From assembly GCF_030272615.1 (NCBI RefSeq), contig NC_081414.1, positions 6,085,001 to 6,149,000 on the forward strand: a stretch of DNA of 64,000 nucleotides. Reading direction: 5' to 3'. Positions 24,901 to 34,345 of this stretch are shown here, piece after piece. The DNA is from Cryptomeria japonica. Its lineage: Eukaryota; Streptophyta; Pinopsida; Cupressales; Cupressaceae. A program made the position numbers and the translations under genes. Every line of letters begins with the position of its first letter. The stretch's first letter is position 1. The notes below the pieces were generated by a model that had not been told where the DNA came from, did not search any database, and was given only the letters and a program-made list of their open reading frames with translations.

Positions 24901-26354
24901 GCATTAATAGAGATAGAAAATCAAATACTGGTAGAGTTATTTAACATGTTGGATGCTAGAAGGTTATTTGCTATGTAAGAAGGCAAACATATTAAGATGC
25001 AAGAAATTTTAGCTATCTGTGTTGCTATAACTCCAGATGAGATGGAAAAGACAATTGAGGCTGCAAATAGGAAGGTATTCAATAGCAAACATAGAATAAC
25101 TAGCCTAATGTTAGGAAGGATGATTGAGGTAATAAAAGAAACACAAAAGGCTTGGATCAAATTTTTGGGAGAACACAGATAATTCTTTACTTCACCGGAG
25201 ACCAAAATTGAGACTGTAGATACACTGGTTGAAGGGAAAGGAAAAGGGATCATGGGTACTCCACCCTCAGTTTTGAAGAATATCAAGATAGTGGAAATTG
25301 AGCCACCAGTAAATAAAGATGTACAGAAACACTGGTTAATACTAAGAACATTATACAAGATACTAACATTGAGGACAACTGTCCTTCGGATACTAATGTA
25401 CAGGTTGAGGATACTATTCCAAGAGTGGAATCGACAGTTGCACAGATTGCACCAAGTGGCGAAGCCACCAGTGCAAGTGAGGAGGTAATAAAGGATAAAT
25501 CATCAAATAAAACAAGGGAATCCGATAGGGAACCAATTTCTGGCACATCATTATTGACAATTGACACTTCTCTAGTTGAAAAGAAAACCATCACAGAGAT
25601 GAGTCCCACATAACTAATGATGATGGCTGCTCAGAAACTGATGAAGGAGGGAACCACAGACAAAGGGATTATAGATTAATCCATAATTGTTTTGCACAGA
25701 TTGGTCCCAGAGTGTAAGATTGAAAATGAAGCAATCCCTTCCGACAAGCTTAAGGTAATAACTAAGCACATATCAAAATACTTTCAATCCTTACAACAGA
25801 TCTCTAACCGGCAAGCACTTGAAAAATCCACTTTGGCTAAGAGAGTCGCTTTTGATAAGATCATTGAGAGAGAGAAGAAAAATATTGAGGAGAAGCTAAT
25901 TTTGATAGAAAATTACTTGAAACAATGTACTAATATATACAGGGTATGTTGCAATACTGAGATACTTACAACAAATGTAGATAAAAAGATAAAAGAGATA
26001 CAAGAGAAGATTGCTAGTATTGCTAACTCTTTTGATGGACTAATTTCACTGACAACATCTATTGATGGACAAATTTTGACTTTGGAGAACCAAATTTCTA
26101 CTCTTGAAAAGGAAAGAGATAAGATCATTCAGAGAGCCAGAAGTCTTGGAGGTTTGGTGAGTCCAAGATTGGATTCACTCTGTGTACATAAGAAGGAATG
26201 CATGGATATGCTGGGAAAGCCCACATCGGCAGAAGTTAATGAGAAAGAATCACTTGCATATTTACTGAGTGGACTTGTATCTATCTCTGGCACATTCAAA
26301 ACCACTGGGATACTTATATGGAATTATTGGAGAAAGCTTATCCGGAAATCTTGA
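21914..26354 (+). pseudogene. Element C ORF2: unknown accessory protein
   Basis: A long frame region, over 1,000 codons if the insertion at 23123-24403 is left aside. The start is set at MAAASSFVPIFV. Part 1 (to about 23062) holds a globular domain with FIWLDKPYKITKEAIWTITG, KVSTITDTYVKFGSMVIGYK, FRYGNLLVFLMLYFLNDTP and KQWDFDIPVGRQL. Part 2 (24514-25182) begins with a Lys-rich basic tract containing KKPEETKVEEKKQPVRKVTI, then an acidic helical stretch. Part 3 (25692-26354) is helical, with coiled-coil-like IEREKKNIEEKLILIENYL. I see no signal peptide, membrane segment or known catalytic motif, and I do not recognise the family. A homologue lies on the minus strand at about 40.3-43.7 kb. It is broken, with several breaks. 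Confidence 0.72.
23123..24403. mobile_element. 1.28-kb insertion in element C ORF2
   Basis: The block starts tgatgcagagcatcatg and ends cttttgcacta. It is flanked by gaaag on both sides (23118-23122 and 24404-24408), a perfect 5-bp target duplication. Coding character stops and resumes at these edges. It has no recognisable frame. Length, duplication size and TG start suit a solo LTR of an unrelated family, but no second copy exists here to prove it. Confidence 0.65.
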
Positions 26355-26614
26355 AACTGGTCAAGCTCTGGTAAGAAATTTTTGGAGGTATTCAGTGTAC
26401 AATACTTATTCTTTGAAATATTTTTTTTGGATATTGATGTCAAAGGGGGGGTAGAATAGATGTGAAAAAGGATTGCATACATTAGGGGGAGTTAAAGAGT
26501 TTTTTTTTGGATTTTTTGGAGATATAGAGCATTTTGCATATTCAGCTCAGGGGGAGCAGAGCAGGATGAAACCGACAGTTGAAACCATGACCATTTTTCA
26601 CATGAGTGTTTCCA

Positions 26615-26634
26615 TCAATGATAAAGGGGGAGAT
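26615..26634 (+). promoter_or_regulatory. Element C polypurine tract
   Basis: aatgataaagggggagat directly precedes the 3' LTR. Its position and purine run mark the plus-strand primer. The same aaagggggagatt string precedes the 3' LTR of element F. Confidence 0.88.
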
Positions 26635-27568
26635 TCTTGGCAATTGACACTCTATTGGTTAGGTTTCATTATGTTGTCATTGATGGCAACATGATTTTGG
26701 GTTCCATCTTCATATGGTGTACCGTCAGGCACTTCACAGACTCTACATTGGCATCGACAACGACACCGGCATGATAGAAGATTTCTTTGATCACAGGCAA
26801 TGAAGGCCGACATGGTTAAGGTTATCGGTATTAGAGGTCGACTTATCTTGGATCCAACATTGGAAACTTTTTTTAATGTTTATTCATTTATGCTATATGA
26901 CCAACATGTAATTTGATATTGTATATATCCTTGTAAGCTGACAAAGGCATACATTTGTATAGGGTATATAGGGCAGATTGATTAGATCATTTTGAATAAG
27001 AAGAATATGATAGGAATGTGATGAAATGGATATATAAATGTGATATGATGTGAAATATATCAGAGAGACTATGTATGTGAGGAATTTATTGTAAGGGTTA
27101 TTCTAGTACAAAGATTTAGGGTTTTAACTAGAACAGACAGAGCTTAAACCGGAACTGTATTCTGGCATAAAAGATGATATCTTAGTAGTTCTCACTTCTC
27201 TAGATTGTTGTCTAGAATTTTATGTAGTTGGTGAGGCTCCTATTATGATTGAGTAGTGTGCTCTAGGCTGTAAGCATTCCCTGCAAGTGTAGGCCCATCA
27301 TATATTATAATATCTCTTCATATGGCTAGTGAATTGATATTGTGGGTCACAAATCCCACTGTGGTTTTTCCTCATTGAGGTTTTCCACATATAAATCTGT
27401 GTGTTATGATTCTCATTTATATGTTTGGCTTATTGGTTGCTTTACTTCTTTCAATTTTGTTTATACCAGTATACCGGTTGGTGTATGAATATTTTGTTAA
27501 GGCTAAAATCTACTATTCTGGTATAACATTGATTCACCCCCCCCTCTCAGTGTTCTTGGTTTCCAACA
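26635..27568 (+). repeat. Element C 3' LTR
   Basis: 934 bp. It matches 19465-20364 with a slightly longer middle section around gacaccggcatgatag. It ends tttccaaca at 27568, followed by the target duplication gtgga. Confidence 0.92.
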
Positions 27569-27573
27569 GTGGA

Positions 27574-28300
27574 GAAATTTAATGGTAGTAATTTTGAGAT
27601 GTGGAAGCTGAAGATGGAAGATTTGTTAATAGATCGAGATTTGTGGGACGATGTTGATGCGAATGTCTCAAGACCCGCAGATCCTACTGCGACTACTCAG
27701 TATGATGTCATAGATTGAAAAGCCAAGGGTCTAATTAGATTGTACTTGGAAGACTCTATTCTAATAAATGTCCATGAAAAAAACATTACAACAAAGTTAT
27801 GGACTAAGCTTGGTGAGATGTATCAAAGCAAATCTTTATTAAATCAGATTTTCTTGAGGAAGAAATTATATTCCTTGAAGATGGAAGAAGGTGGACAAAT
27901 TGCAGATCACCTAGAAGCATTTAACATTTTGGTAACTCAATTGGTATCTATTGGTGTTAAGATGGACAAAGAGGATAAATGTTAGATCTTTCTTTGTTCT
28001 TTTCCTAATTCATGGGATTCTCTTGTTTTGGCTATCAGTAGTACTTCTATTGTTTTGAAGTCTGAAGATGTGGTGGGTGCCTTACTTGGTGAAGAGATGT
28101 GAAGGAGGGTATTCATCAGTTCGAAGGAAGCCCTAATTGTTCATGGAAGACCTAAGGAAAAAGGCAAGAAGAATGAAAAGTGCAATAAGTCCAAATCCAA
28201 AGGTAGATCCGAATCTCCTGGAAAGTCCAAAGTCATATGCTGGAATTGCGGTAAACCAGGTGAAATCCATAAGGATTGCAAAGAAGAAAAGAAGAAGAAA
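27574..28300 (+). pseudogene. Element B gag
   Basis: A Copia gag of the UBN2/DUF4219 type: KFNGSNFEMWKLKMEDLLI near the start, LYLEDSILINV, then LGEMYQSKSLLNQIFLRKKL and the CCHC knuckle CWNCGKPGEIHKDC at about 28238-28279. The product would be the particle shell and nucleocapsid. It begins immediately after the target duplication of element C, so C landed at or near the gag start. It is broken. Confidence 0.88.
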
Positions 28301-28930
28301 TTGAAGTTTGATTCTGATTCTACATCTGAGAAGGAAGATGGTGATGCATTTAGTGTAGCTTTGGCTACTCATGTAGGTAATGATGCGTGGTTAATTGACT
28401 CAGATGCATCTTTTCACACGACTTCCAATAAATATTGGTTTTTTGAATATGAAGAATTTAATAGAGGCAAGGTGTACTTGGGTAATGATTCACATTTAGA
28501 TATTGTTGGTTGAGGTAAAGTTAGGATAAAATTTCCTAATGGTAGAATAAAAAGGATTAGTGGTGTGCTACATATCCCTGGCTTAAAAAAAAATTTATTA
28601 TTTGTGAGCAAACTGATAGATGTGGGTGTGCAGGTAGTCTTTTCTAGATGTAGGATGTAAGATGATTAAGGGTGCTACAGTGATTGCTAGAGGTGTCAAG
28701 TTTGACACTTTGTATAAGCTAGAAGCATACATTGTTGACTGTAATAGAATTTTTGTAAAAAGTAAATCTCTGGATACTTCATCAGAAGATTTGAGGGTTT
28801 CACCTTCATCAGATGGACATGGATTTTGGGGACCTAAGGGTGCTCTTTCTTTTGAAGAAAAATTACCTACAAAGAAGACCATGTTATGGCACCAAAGACT
28901 TGGCCACATTGGAGAAAGGGTCTAAGGACC
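28301..28930 (+). pseudogene. Element B protease and pre-integrase region
   Basis: The retropepsin-like segment AWLIDSDASFHTTSNKYWF lies at about 28384-28440. The pre-integrase domain ends TMLWHQRLGHIGERV at about 28880-28925. It is the normal Copia order between gag and integrase. It is broken. Confidence 0.87.
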
Positions 28931-29760
28931 TTGAAAAATAAAAAAACCTTGTTGAAGGTTTGAATGATTGTAATCTTGACTTTTATTTCTTTGATCATTG
29001 CATTTATGGAAAACAAAACTGCATTTGGTTTTACACAAGTTTTCATAAATCTTGTGGTGTTTTGGATCTTATTCATTCTAATGTGTTTGGTCCTATAGAT
29101 GTTCCTTCGATTGAAGAATCCACATATTATGTTTCATTTATTGATGATTTTAGTAGAAAGACATGGGTATACTTTCCAAAAAGTAAATCTGAAGTTTTCA
29201 GTCATTTTAAAGAGCTTAAAGCAATGGTTAAGTTGCAGATGGGAAAGAAAATTAAATGTTTGAGGACTGATAATGGCGCTGAATTTTTCTTTAATGATTT
29301 TAATAGATTTTGTAAAGACCGTGGTATTAATAGACAAAAGTCAACTCTATATTCTTCACAACAAAATGGAGTTGCAGAAAGAATGAACATGACACTGATG
29401 GAGAAGGATAGGAGTATGCTAAGTGGTGTTGGTCTAGAATAAAAGTTTTCAGCTGAAGTTGTTGCCATTGGTTTCTACCTGATTAATAGGTCTCTTACAT
29501 AAGCTCTTGTTGATAAAACACCTATGGAAGCATGGTCAGGTCACAAGCCATCATTGACACATCTTAGAGTTTTTGGTTGCGATGCATATGCACATGTGCC
29601 AAAGGAGAAGTGAACAAAGTTGGAGAACAAGGCTATGAAATGTATCTTCATCAGTTATAGTTTTGGTGTGAAAGGATACAAGCTTTGGGACCCTATTGCA
29701 CAAAAGGTAATTTCATAGTAGAAGTGTTATTTTTAGAGAAATTATGTCTCCTTCTATAAC
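28931..29760 (+). pseudogene. Element B integrase
   Basis: The catalytic core shows LDLIHSNVFGPIDVPS, YYVSFIDDFSRKTWVYF and KCLRTDNGAEFFFNDF, then QQNGVAERMN with the third acidic residue of the triad. The C-terminal region with PSLTHLRVFGCDAYAHVPK follows. It would integrate element DNA. It is broken. Confidence 0.9.
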
Positions 29761-30039
29761 ATTGCAGCCAAAATAGACTAAACAGAAAGATGTGATTCAA
29801 TTCCCCTCTACACCTGAATGAGTTGAATAAAGACCACTTGATAGGCAAGAAGTTGAGGAGAGCTCATCTAGCTCTGAATATTTATAAGAGAAGAAAGAAC
29901 CTCCAACTTAGCTTGTTCGATGGTCTACAAGACATAGAAAACCACCTGAAAGGTATTCACTTGATGATTGGAAATGTATTTTTGCTTTGAATACTAATGT
30001 GGATGAACCTAGATCTATAGAAGAGGCATTAGGTATGAA

Positions 30040-30506
30040 TGATGCAGAATCGTAGAAGATTGCTATGGAAGAAGAAATAACAAATTTGAATAAGAATAAT
30101 CCATGGGATCTTGTACCATTACCTGAAGGATGGAAGCCTATTGGTTGCAAATGGGTGTTCAAGAAAAAGATTGATTCACATGGAAGCATTGAGAAGTATA
30201 AAGGAAGGTTGGTTACAAAAGGCTACTCTTAGGTTGAGGGTGTTGATTCTGGTGAGATATTTTCTCTTGTTGCCAAAATGACATCCATTAGATTTTTTAT
30301 TTCTATTGTTGCTGCTTATGATTCAGAGGTTGAGCAAATGGATGTGAAAACTGCTTTCCTTCATGGTGATTTGGAGGAGGATATTTATATGATAGAGCTA
30401 GAGAACCATGTGGTGAAAGGTAAAAGTAATTTGGTATATAAATTAAAGAAATCTTTGTATGGCCTCAAACAGAGTCCTAGGATGTGGTACCAGAAATTGG
30501 ATATGT
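30040..30506 (+). pseudogene. Element B reverse transcriptase, N-terminal part
   Basis: Copia reverse transcriptase landmarks include PLPEGWKPIGCKWVFKKK, QMDVKTAFLHGDLEEDIYM and KKSLYGLKQSPRMWYQKLD. The coding stretch is interrupted at 30507 by insertion D and resumes at 32041. It is broken. Confidence 0.9.
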
Positions 30507-32035
30507 TGTTGGCATTTTAGTAGAAAGAAAGATTGTTGATATTCAATAAGGATATTGAGAAGGTTGTTGAAGATTATTGATATAACTAAAGAAGGATGAT
30601 AACTATCTTTATAACATTATTTTGTCGTTGATGTCAAGAAATTGATTATCTGATTTAGTATGATATTGCCATATCTTGAGAAGATTAATTTGAAGAGAAT
30701 TAAGATGTCAGTAAAAGACACATAAAGAATGTGATGAATAAGAGGAGGAATAAGTTATTCAATGGGCAACTGTTATCGAGTTAGACAATGATGAGATCAT
30801 GATGTTTAGATTGTTTTGATATCCTACATATGTTGTTGATTGTAAGGTTAATACTATACTATGTCACTGAGCAAACAACCTAGTCAGTAAACCCTAAGGA
30901 ACCTAGTCAGTAAAACCCTAAGGTTATCGATATTGGTTAATGAAGGTGGAATGTCTACCGAGTAAAGTTTAGTATTTACTGAGTTGCAACTGAGTTATGA
31001 CAGTGCGCATTGGATGGATAAAAGCATTATTTAATGAAGGACAATGATTAGCTGGAGATGTATAAATGATTGGTATACCATGCATGAAATTTGTTAAGGA
31101 TCTATGGAAAAGGAAAATCAGTAGAAAGATCTACAGCACAGATTGAACCGCAATAACCTTGTACAAGTTCCAAGAAAGGAATGCAAGTCCCTAGGAAAGG
31201 TAAAATGTTTTCAGATCGAAGGATACATTGAACCTAGTCAAGTTTGAAGATCTGACGGCTAAGATTGATCATGGGAAATGTGATCAAGGAGATCTAGTGG
31301 TTAGCAATTGTTTATAAATAAGGAATTGTTAATAAACAATATATGCGGGCAAGTGTAAGCACAGGGATGCTACATAGTGATTACCGAGCAAAGAAGCTTG
31401 AAGACCTATTTGAATGATAGAGTAGAGAGCCCAACAAAGGGACAAGATAAGTCTTATGACTAGATTGTTTTGAGAAAATAAGAATCTACTTTAGCATTTT
31501 AGATGTGAAGTTGCAGATATATTTTTATTACTGTTATTTTGTAAGTGACAGAAAATCTCTTTACCGAGTGGACCTAACAGTCTTATTTGTAAACCCTCTA
31601 GCAAGGTAACATTCTAAATGAGTGTTTGAAATCCTTTGACAAGGCCACTTCTAACAAAGTGAAGATCCTAACAGATCTGAGGGAAATCCCTTAACTGGGT
31701 CACATCTAGCAATGTGTTTGTAATCTTTAATAGGATTTGCTTTTAACCGAGCATAATCTAGAAGAGTATATTTCTTAATGGGTCTGAAATCCCACAGTGG
31801 TTTTTCCCTATTTGGGTTTCCATGTTAAATCTAGTGTTATGAGTGTTGTGATGATTATGTGTTTATGAGTTAACATGTTTAGCAGTTTTTGGTTATATTG
31901 TTGAAGTATAAGTTAACGAGGTTGAATCTGTTGATTTCATGGAAGATTAAGTTTGTATGATTCACCCCCCCCCCCCTCTCATCTTGTTAGCTATTAGCAT
32001 CTATACTTTACAATTAGTATCAGAACTATCATAGG
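30507..32035 (+). mobile_element. Insertion D: single LTR followed by a primer-binding-site tail
   Basis: A 1.53-kb insertion flanked by a perfect 5-bp duplication tatgt (30502-30506 and 32036-32040). The LTR part starts tgttggcatttt at 30507, has a gattcaccccc C-run at about 31963-31980 and ends tttaca at 32012. It is followed by 23 more bases beginning attagtatcagaac, which look like a methionine-tRNA primer site, and only then by the duplication. An ordinary solo LTR would end at 32012. It contains no gene. It includes a short local duplication around cctagtcagtaaaccctaag (about 30880-30925). Confidence 0.75.
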
Positions 32036-32040
32036 TATGT

Positions 32041-32340
32041 GTTTAGTTTGGTATTTGAGCATTCTAAATTAGATCACTATGTTTATTATAAATTTGATGG
32101 TGATCATTTCTTTTACATTGCATTGTATGTTGATGGTATGTTATTCATTGGTAAAGGGAAAGGTATGGTTTCAAAACTAAAGTCTCCGATCCTTGCTAAA
32201 TTTGAAATGAAAAATATTGGTGCAATAAAACACATTCTTGCGATGGAAATTAGAAGAGATAGAGTGAACATAAAGCTATGGCTAGGATAGAGTAAGTATG
32301 TGAATTCAATATTACAGAGGTTCAACATGCAGGATTATAG
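32041..32340 (+). pseudogene. Element B reverse transcriptase, C-terminal part
   Basis: Resumes after insertion D with FEHSKLDHYVYYKFDGDHFF and the catalytic core region ALYVDGMLFIGKGKG, then LAKFEMKNIGAIKHILAMEI. The residues are typical of the Copia palm and thumb. It is broken. Confidence 0.88.
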
Positions 32341-33070
32341 ACCATTATGTGTTCCTTAGTTGGAATGAAATTATCTATTTCAAATTGTCCTACATCCCCA
32401 TCGGAGATGGAAGACATGATAAGAGTACCTTACCAGAGTGCAGTTGGAAGTTTGATGTATACTATGGTCTATATACCAGAAATTGCCCAAGTAGTGGGAG
32501 TTCTTACCAGATATTTGTCTAATTTTGGTAGAGTTCATTGGGATGCGGTCAAAAGAGTCTTTAGATATTTGAAGGGTACCTCTGAGTATTGTTTGTGTTA
32601 TCATGGTAGTTTAGTTGGAGACATGACTTCCCTTGATATATATGGTTATGTGGATTCAGACTAGGTAGGTGTTATTGATAGCAGAAGATCCACCAGTGCT
32701 TGTGTTTACTTTATTTGGTGGTGCAATCAGTTGGATGAGTAAGCGACAGGCTGTGGTTTCTTTGACCACTACTGAACCAGGGTATATGACAACTACTCAT
32801 GCTTGTAAAGAAGCCATTTGGCTTAAGAGATTGTGTTCAGATATTGCAATAAAACAAGGTATAGTAATAGTTTATTGTGACAGTCAGAGTACGAGTTGCC
32901 TAGCTAAGAACCCAACATTTCATGCACAAACCAAACATATTGATGTTCAATATCATTTTGTCAAAGATATGGTCGAAGATGGTATGGTGAAGTTGGTCAA
33001 GGTAGAAACTTTGATGAATGTTGCAAATTCTTTAACTAAGGCTGTGAGCATAGAGAATTTCAGATGATGT
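32341..33070 (+). pseudogene. Element B RNase H and polyprotein C terminus
   Basis: IRVPYQSAVGSLMYTMVYI and WDAVKRVFRYLKGTSEYCL lead into RNase H, with GGAISWMSKRQAVVSLTTTE, KEAIWLKRLCSDIA and IVYCDSQSTSCLAKN. The tail KHIDVQYHFVKDMVEDGMV is the usual end of a Copia polyprotein. The domain removes RNA from RNA/DNA hybrids. It is broken. Confidence 0.9.
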
Positions 33071-33160
33071 TTGGAGTCTATGGGCCTCATGGACCCTAAC
33101 AATTAATTTATTGTGTTGATACTCCCTTTTCTCTTACAAGGTATTCGATAAGTGGGAGAA

Positions 33161-34059
33161 TGTTGGGAAAAATGGTGTCTCAACCTTGCATCTACATGAG
33201 GTTACTATTTATAGTAAGTTTTCATTTGATCACTAAATGGTGTGAAATTCTCCCTGAAGCTTCTCGTTTGATAGATACGCATTTTGGTAAAGTTACATCA
33301 CAAGATCACAACTAGTTTTGAAGATATTAATTTTTTTCATTTTGGAGGGGTGCAATTAAATGTTTAAATTTAATTTTAAGGACTTTAGAGGCCCCAAAAA
33401 TCCTTGAAATATGAGTGTGAGTGGCATAGCATCTTATGAGGCAATATAGCACTTCACAAAATTTCCAACGCTTCAAACAGTTCGTCAATAGGACACATGG
33501 TTCTAAAGTTATGGCCTCCAAAAGTTTGTACTCTTGAAATAGGAAATATAAAATACACCAGACACATAAATGAGCTGTAAAAGGGAGGGACACATGTTGA
33601 TGTGTGTTTTAATACGTCATAGGGAATCTAGAAGGGATATAAGCTTGGCTACACCTTATTGGGTGGTTTTAGCCCATGGTTTTGCAATACCGTTTGACGG
33701 TTTCTTGTATTGTATCTCTTATATATGAGGTGCATGAGATAGAGGTTGTGTGTAAGAGTCTTCTGGCAATTGAGTTACCTTTGAGTATTTGATTAGTGGT
33801 AATCACATGAAGAGCTTGCTCTACAAGTATATTATATTTTGTTATTGATTGCTGAATAATATATTGAGCTGCTTTTGGAGTGTGGGGTTTTTCTCCCAAA
33901 AGGGTTTTCCCCAAGTAAATCACTATGTTATGGTATGCATGTTATTGCGTCTATTTCTGTTAAGTTTGTGTAACTGCTATAACGATCTGTAAAAGTTTTT
34001 GCATTATCCTCCTCTCAGGGTTAGTGTAGGAAGTTGTTCCGCTACTTAACTTCCTTATA
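33161..34059 (+). repeat. Element B 3' LTR
   Basis: 899 bp, uninterrupted, preceded by a short purine tract (aagtgggagaa). It begins tgttgggaaaaatggtg and is followed by the target duplication gtctg at 34060-34064. It is the reference for the LTR that element A split on the left. Confidence 0.93.
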
Positions 34060-34064
34060 GTCTG

Positions 34065-34345
34065 CGATTGTAAACCCTAAAAACCTCACGACACCAAGAC
34101 AGGAAGAAAAAAATGGAAACTACCAATAGACTATAAGCCTAAAACTTTGTAATCAATTATATTTATATTGTGAGTATGATTCTCATAGTGGTTTTTGCTT
34201 GATTGGGTTTTCCACATAAATCTGGTATTCGTGTGTTGATGGTTAATGTTTTTAGTATTGTTATTAATCATTTTATTATTATTAATTAGATCAAATTTAA
34301 AGTGTTTCGAATTGATTCACCCCCCTCTCAGTCATGTCATGGGTT
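34065..34345 (+). repeat. LTR-like 3' end of an older Copia element hosting B
   Basis: Contains gtggtttttgcttgattggg, then ttccacataaatctgg and gattcacccccctctcag, the same ordered tail blocks seen at the ends of the LTRs of C, D and F. Before element B inserted it was contiguous with 8958. The start of this LTR and its duplication were not found. Confidence 0.5.

Larger units (their letters stand above)
19465..27568 (+). mobile_element. Element C: large non-autonomous LTR element with two own reading frames
   Basis: Two LTRs (19465-20364 and 26635-27568) start ttggcaattgacactctat after the first bases and end tggtttccaa plus a short tail. The target duplication gtgga is perfect (19460-19464 and 27569-27573). 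A primer-binding site and polypurine tract are present. The 6.27-kb interior has a gag-like frame with CCHC knuckles and a long second frame, but no protease, integrase, reverse transcriptase or RNase H motif on either strand. It therefore fits a large retrotransposon derivative dependent on another element's enzymes. LTR divergence is about one in eleven by eye. It looks structurally whole but is broken in its frames (about ten breaks) and carries one insertion. Confidence 0.88.
8964..34059 (+). mobile_element. Copia element B, whole span including nested insertions
   Basis: A Ty1/copia element bounded by LTRs starting TGTTGG and ending in the conserved string gctacttaacttcctta. The 5-bp target duplication gtctg is perfect (8959-8963 and 34060-34064). 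The order gag, protease, integrase, reverse transcriptase, RNase H confirms Copia. About 17 of the 25 kb is later insertions: A in the 5' LTR, C between leader and gag, and D in the reverse transcriptase. The two LTRs differ at roughly one base in eight by eye, so it is old. The coding part is broken, with more than ten breaks. Confidence 0.93.

Noticed and set aside
21914-26354. ORF2 of element C considered as an envelope-like frame of the SIRE type
   Set aside because: No signal peptide, membrane-spanning segment or furin-like site is visible, and pol is missing, whereas SIRE env-like frames follow pol.
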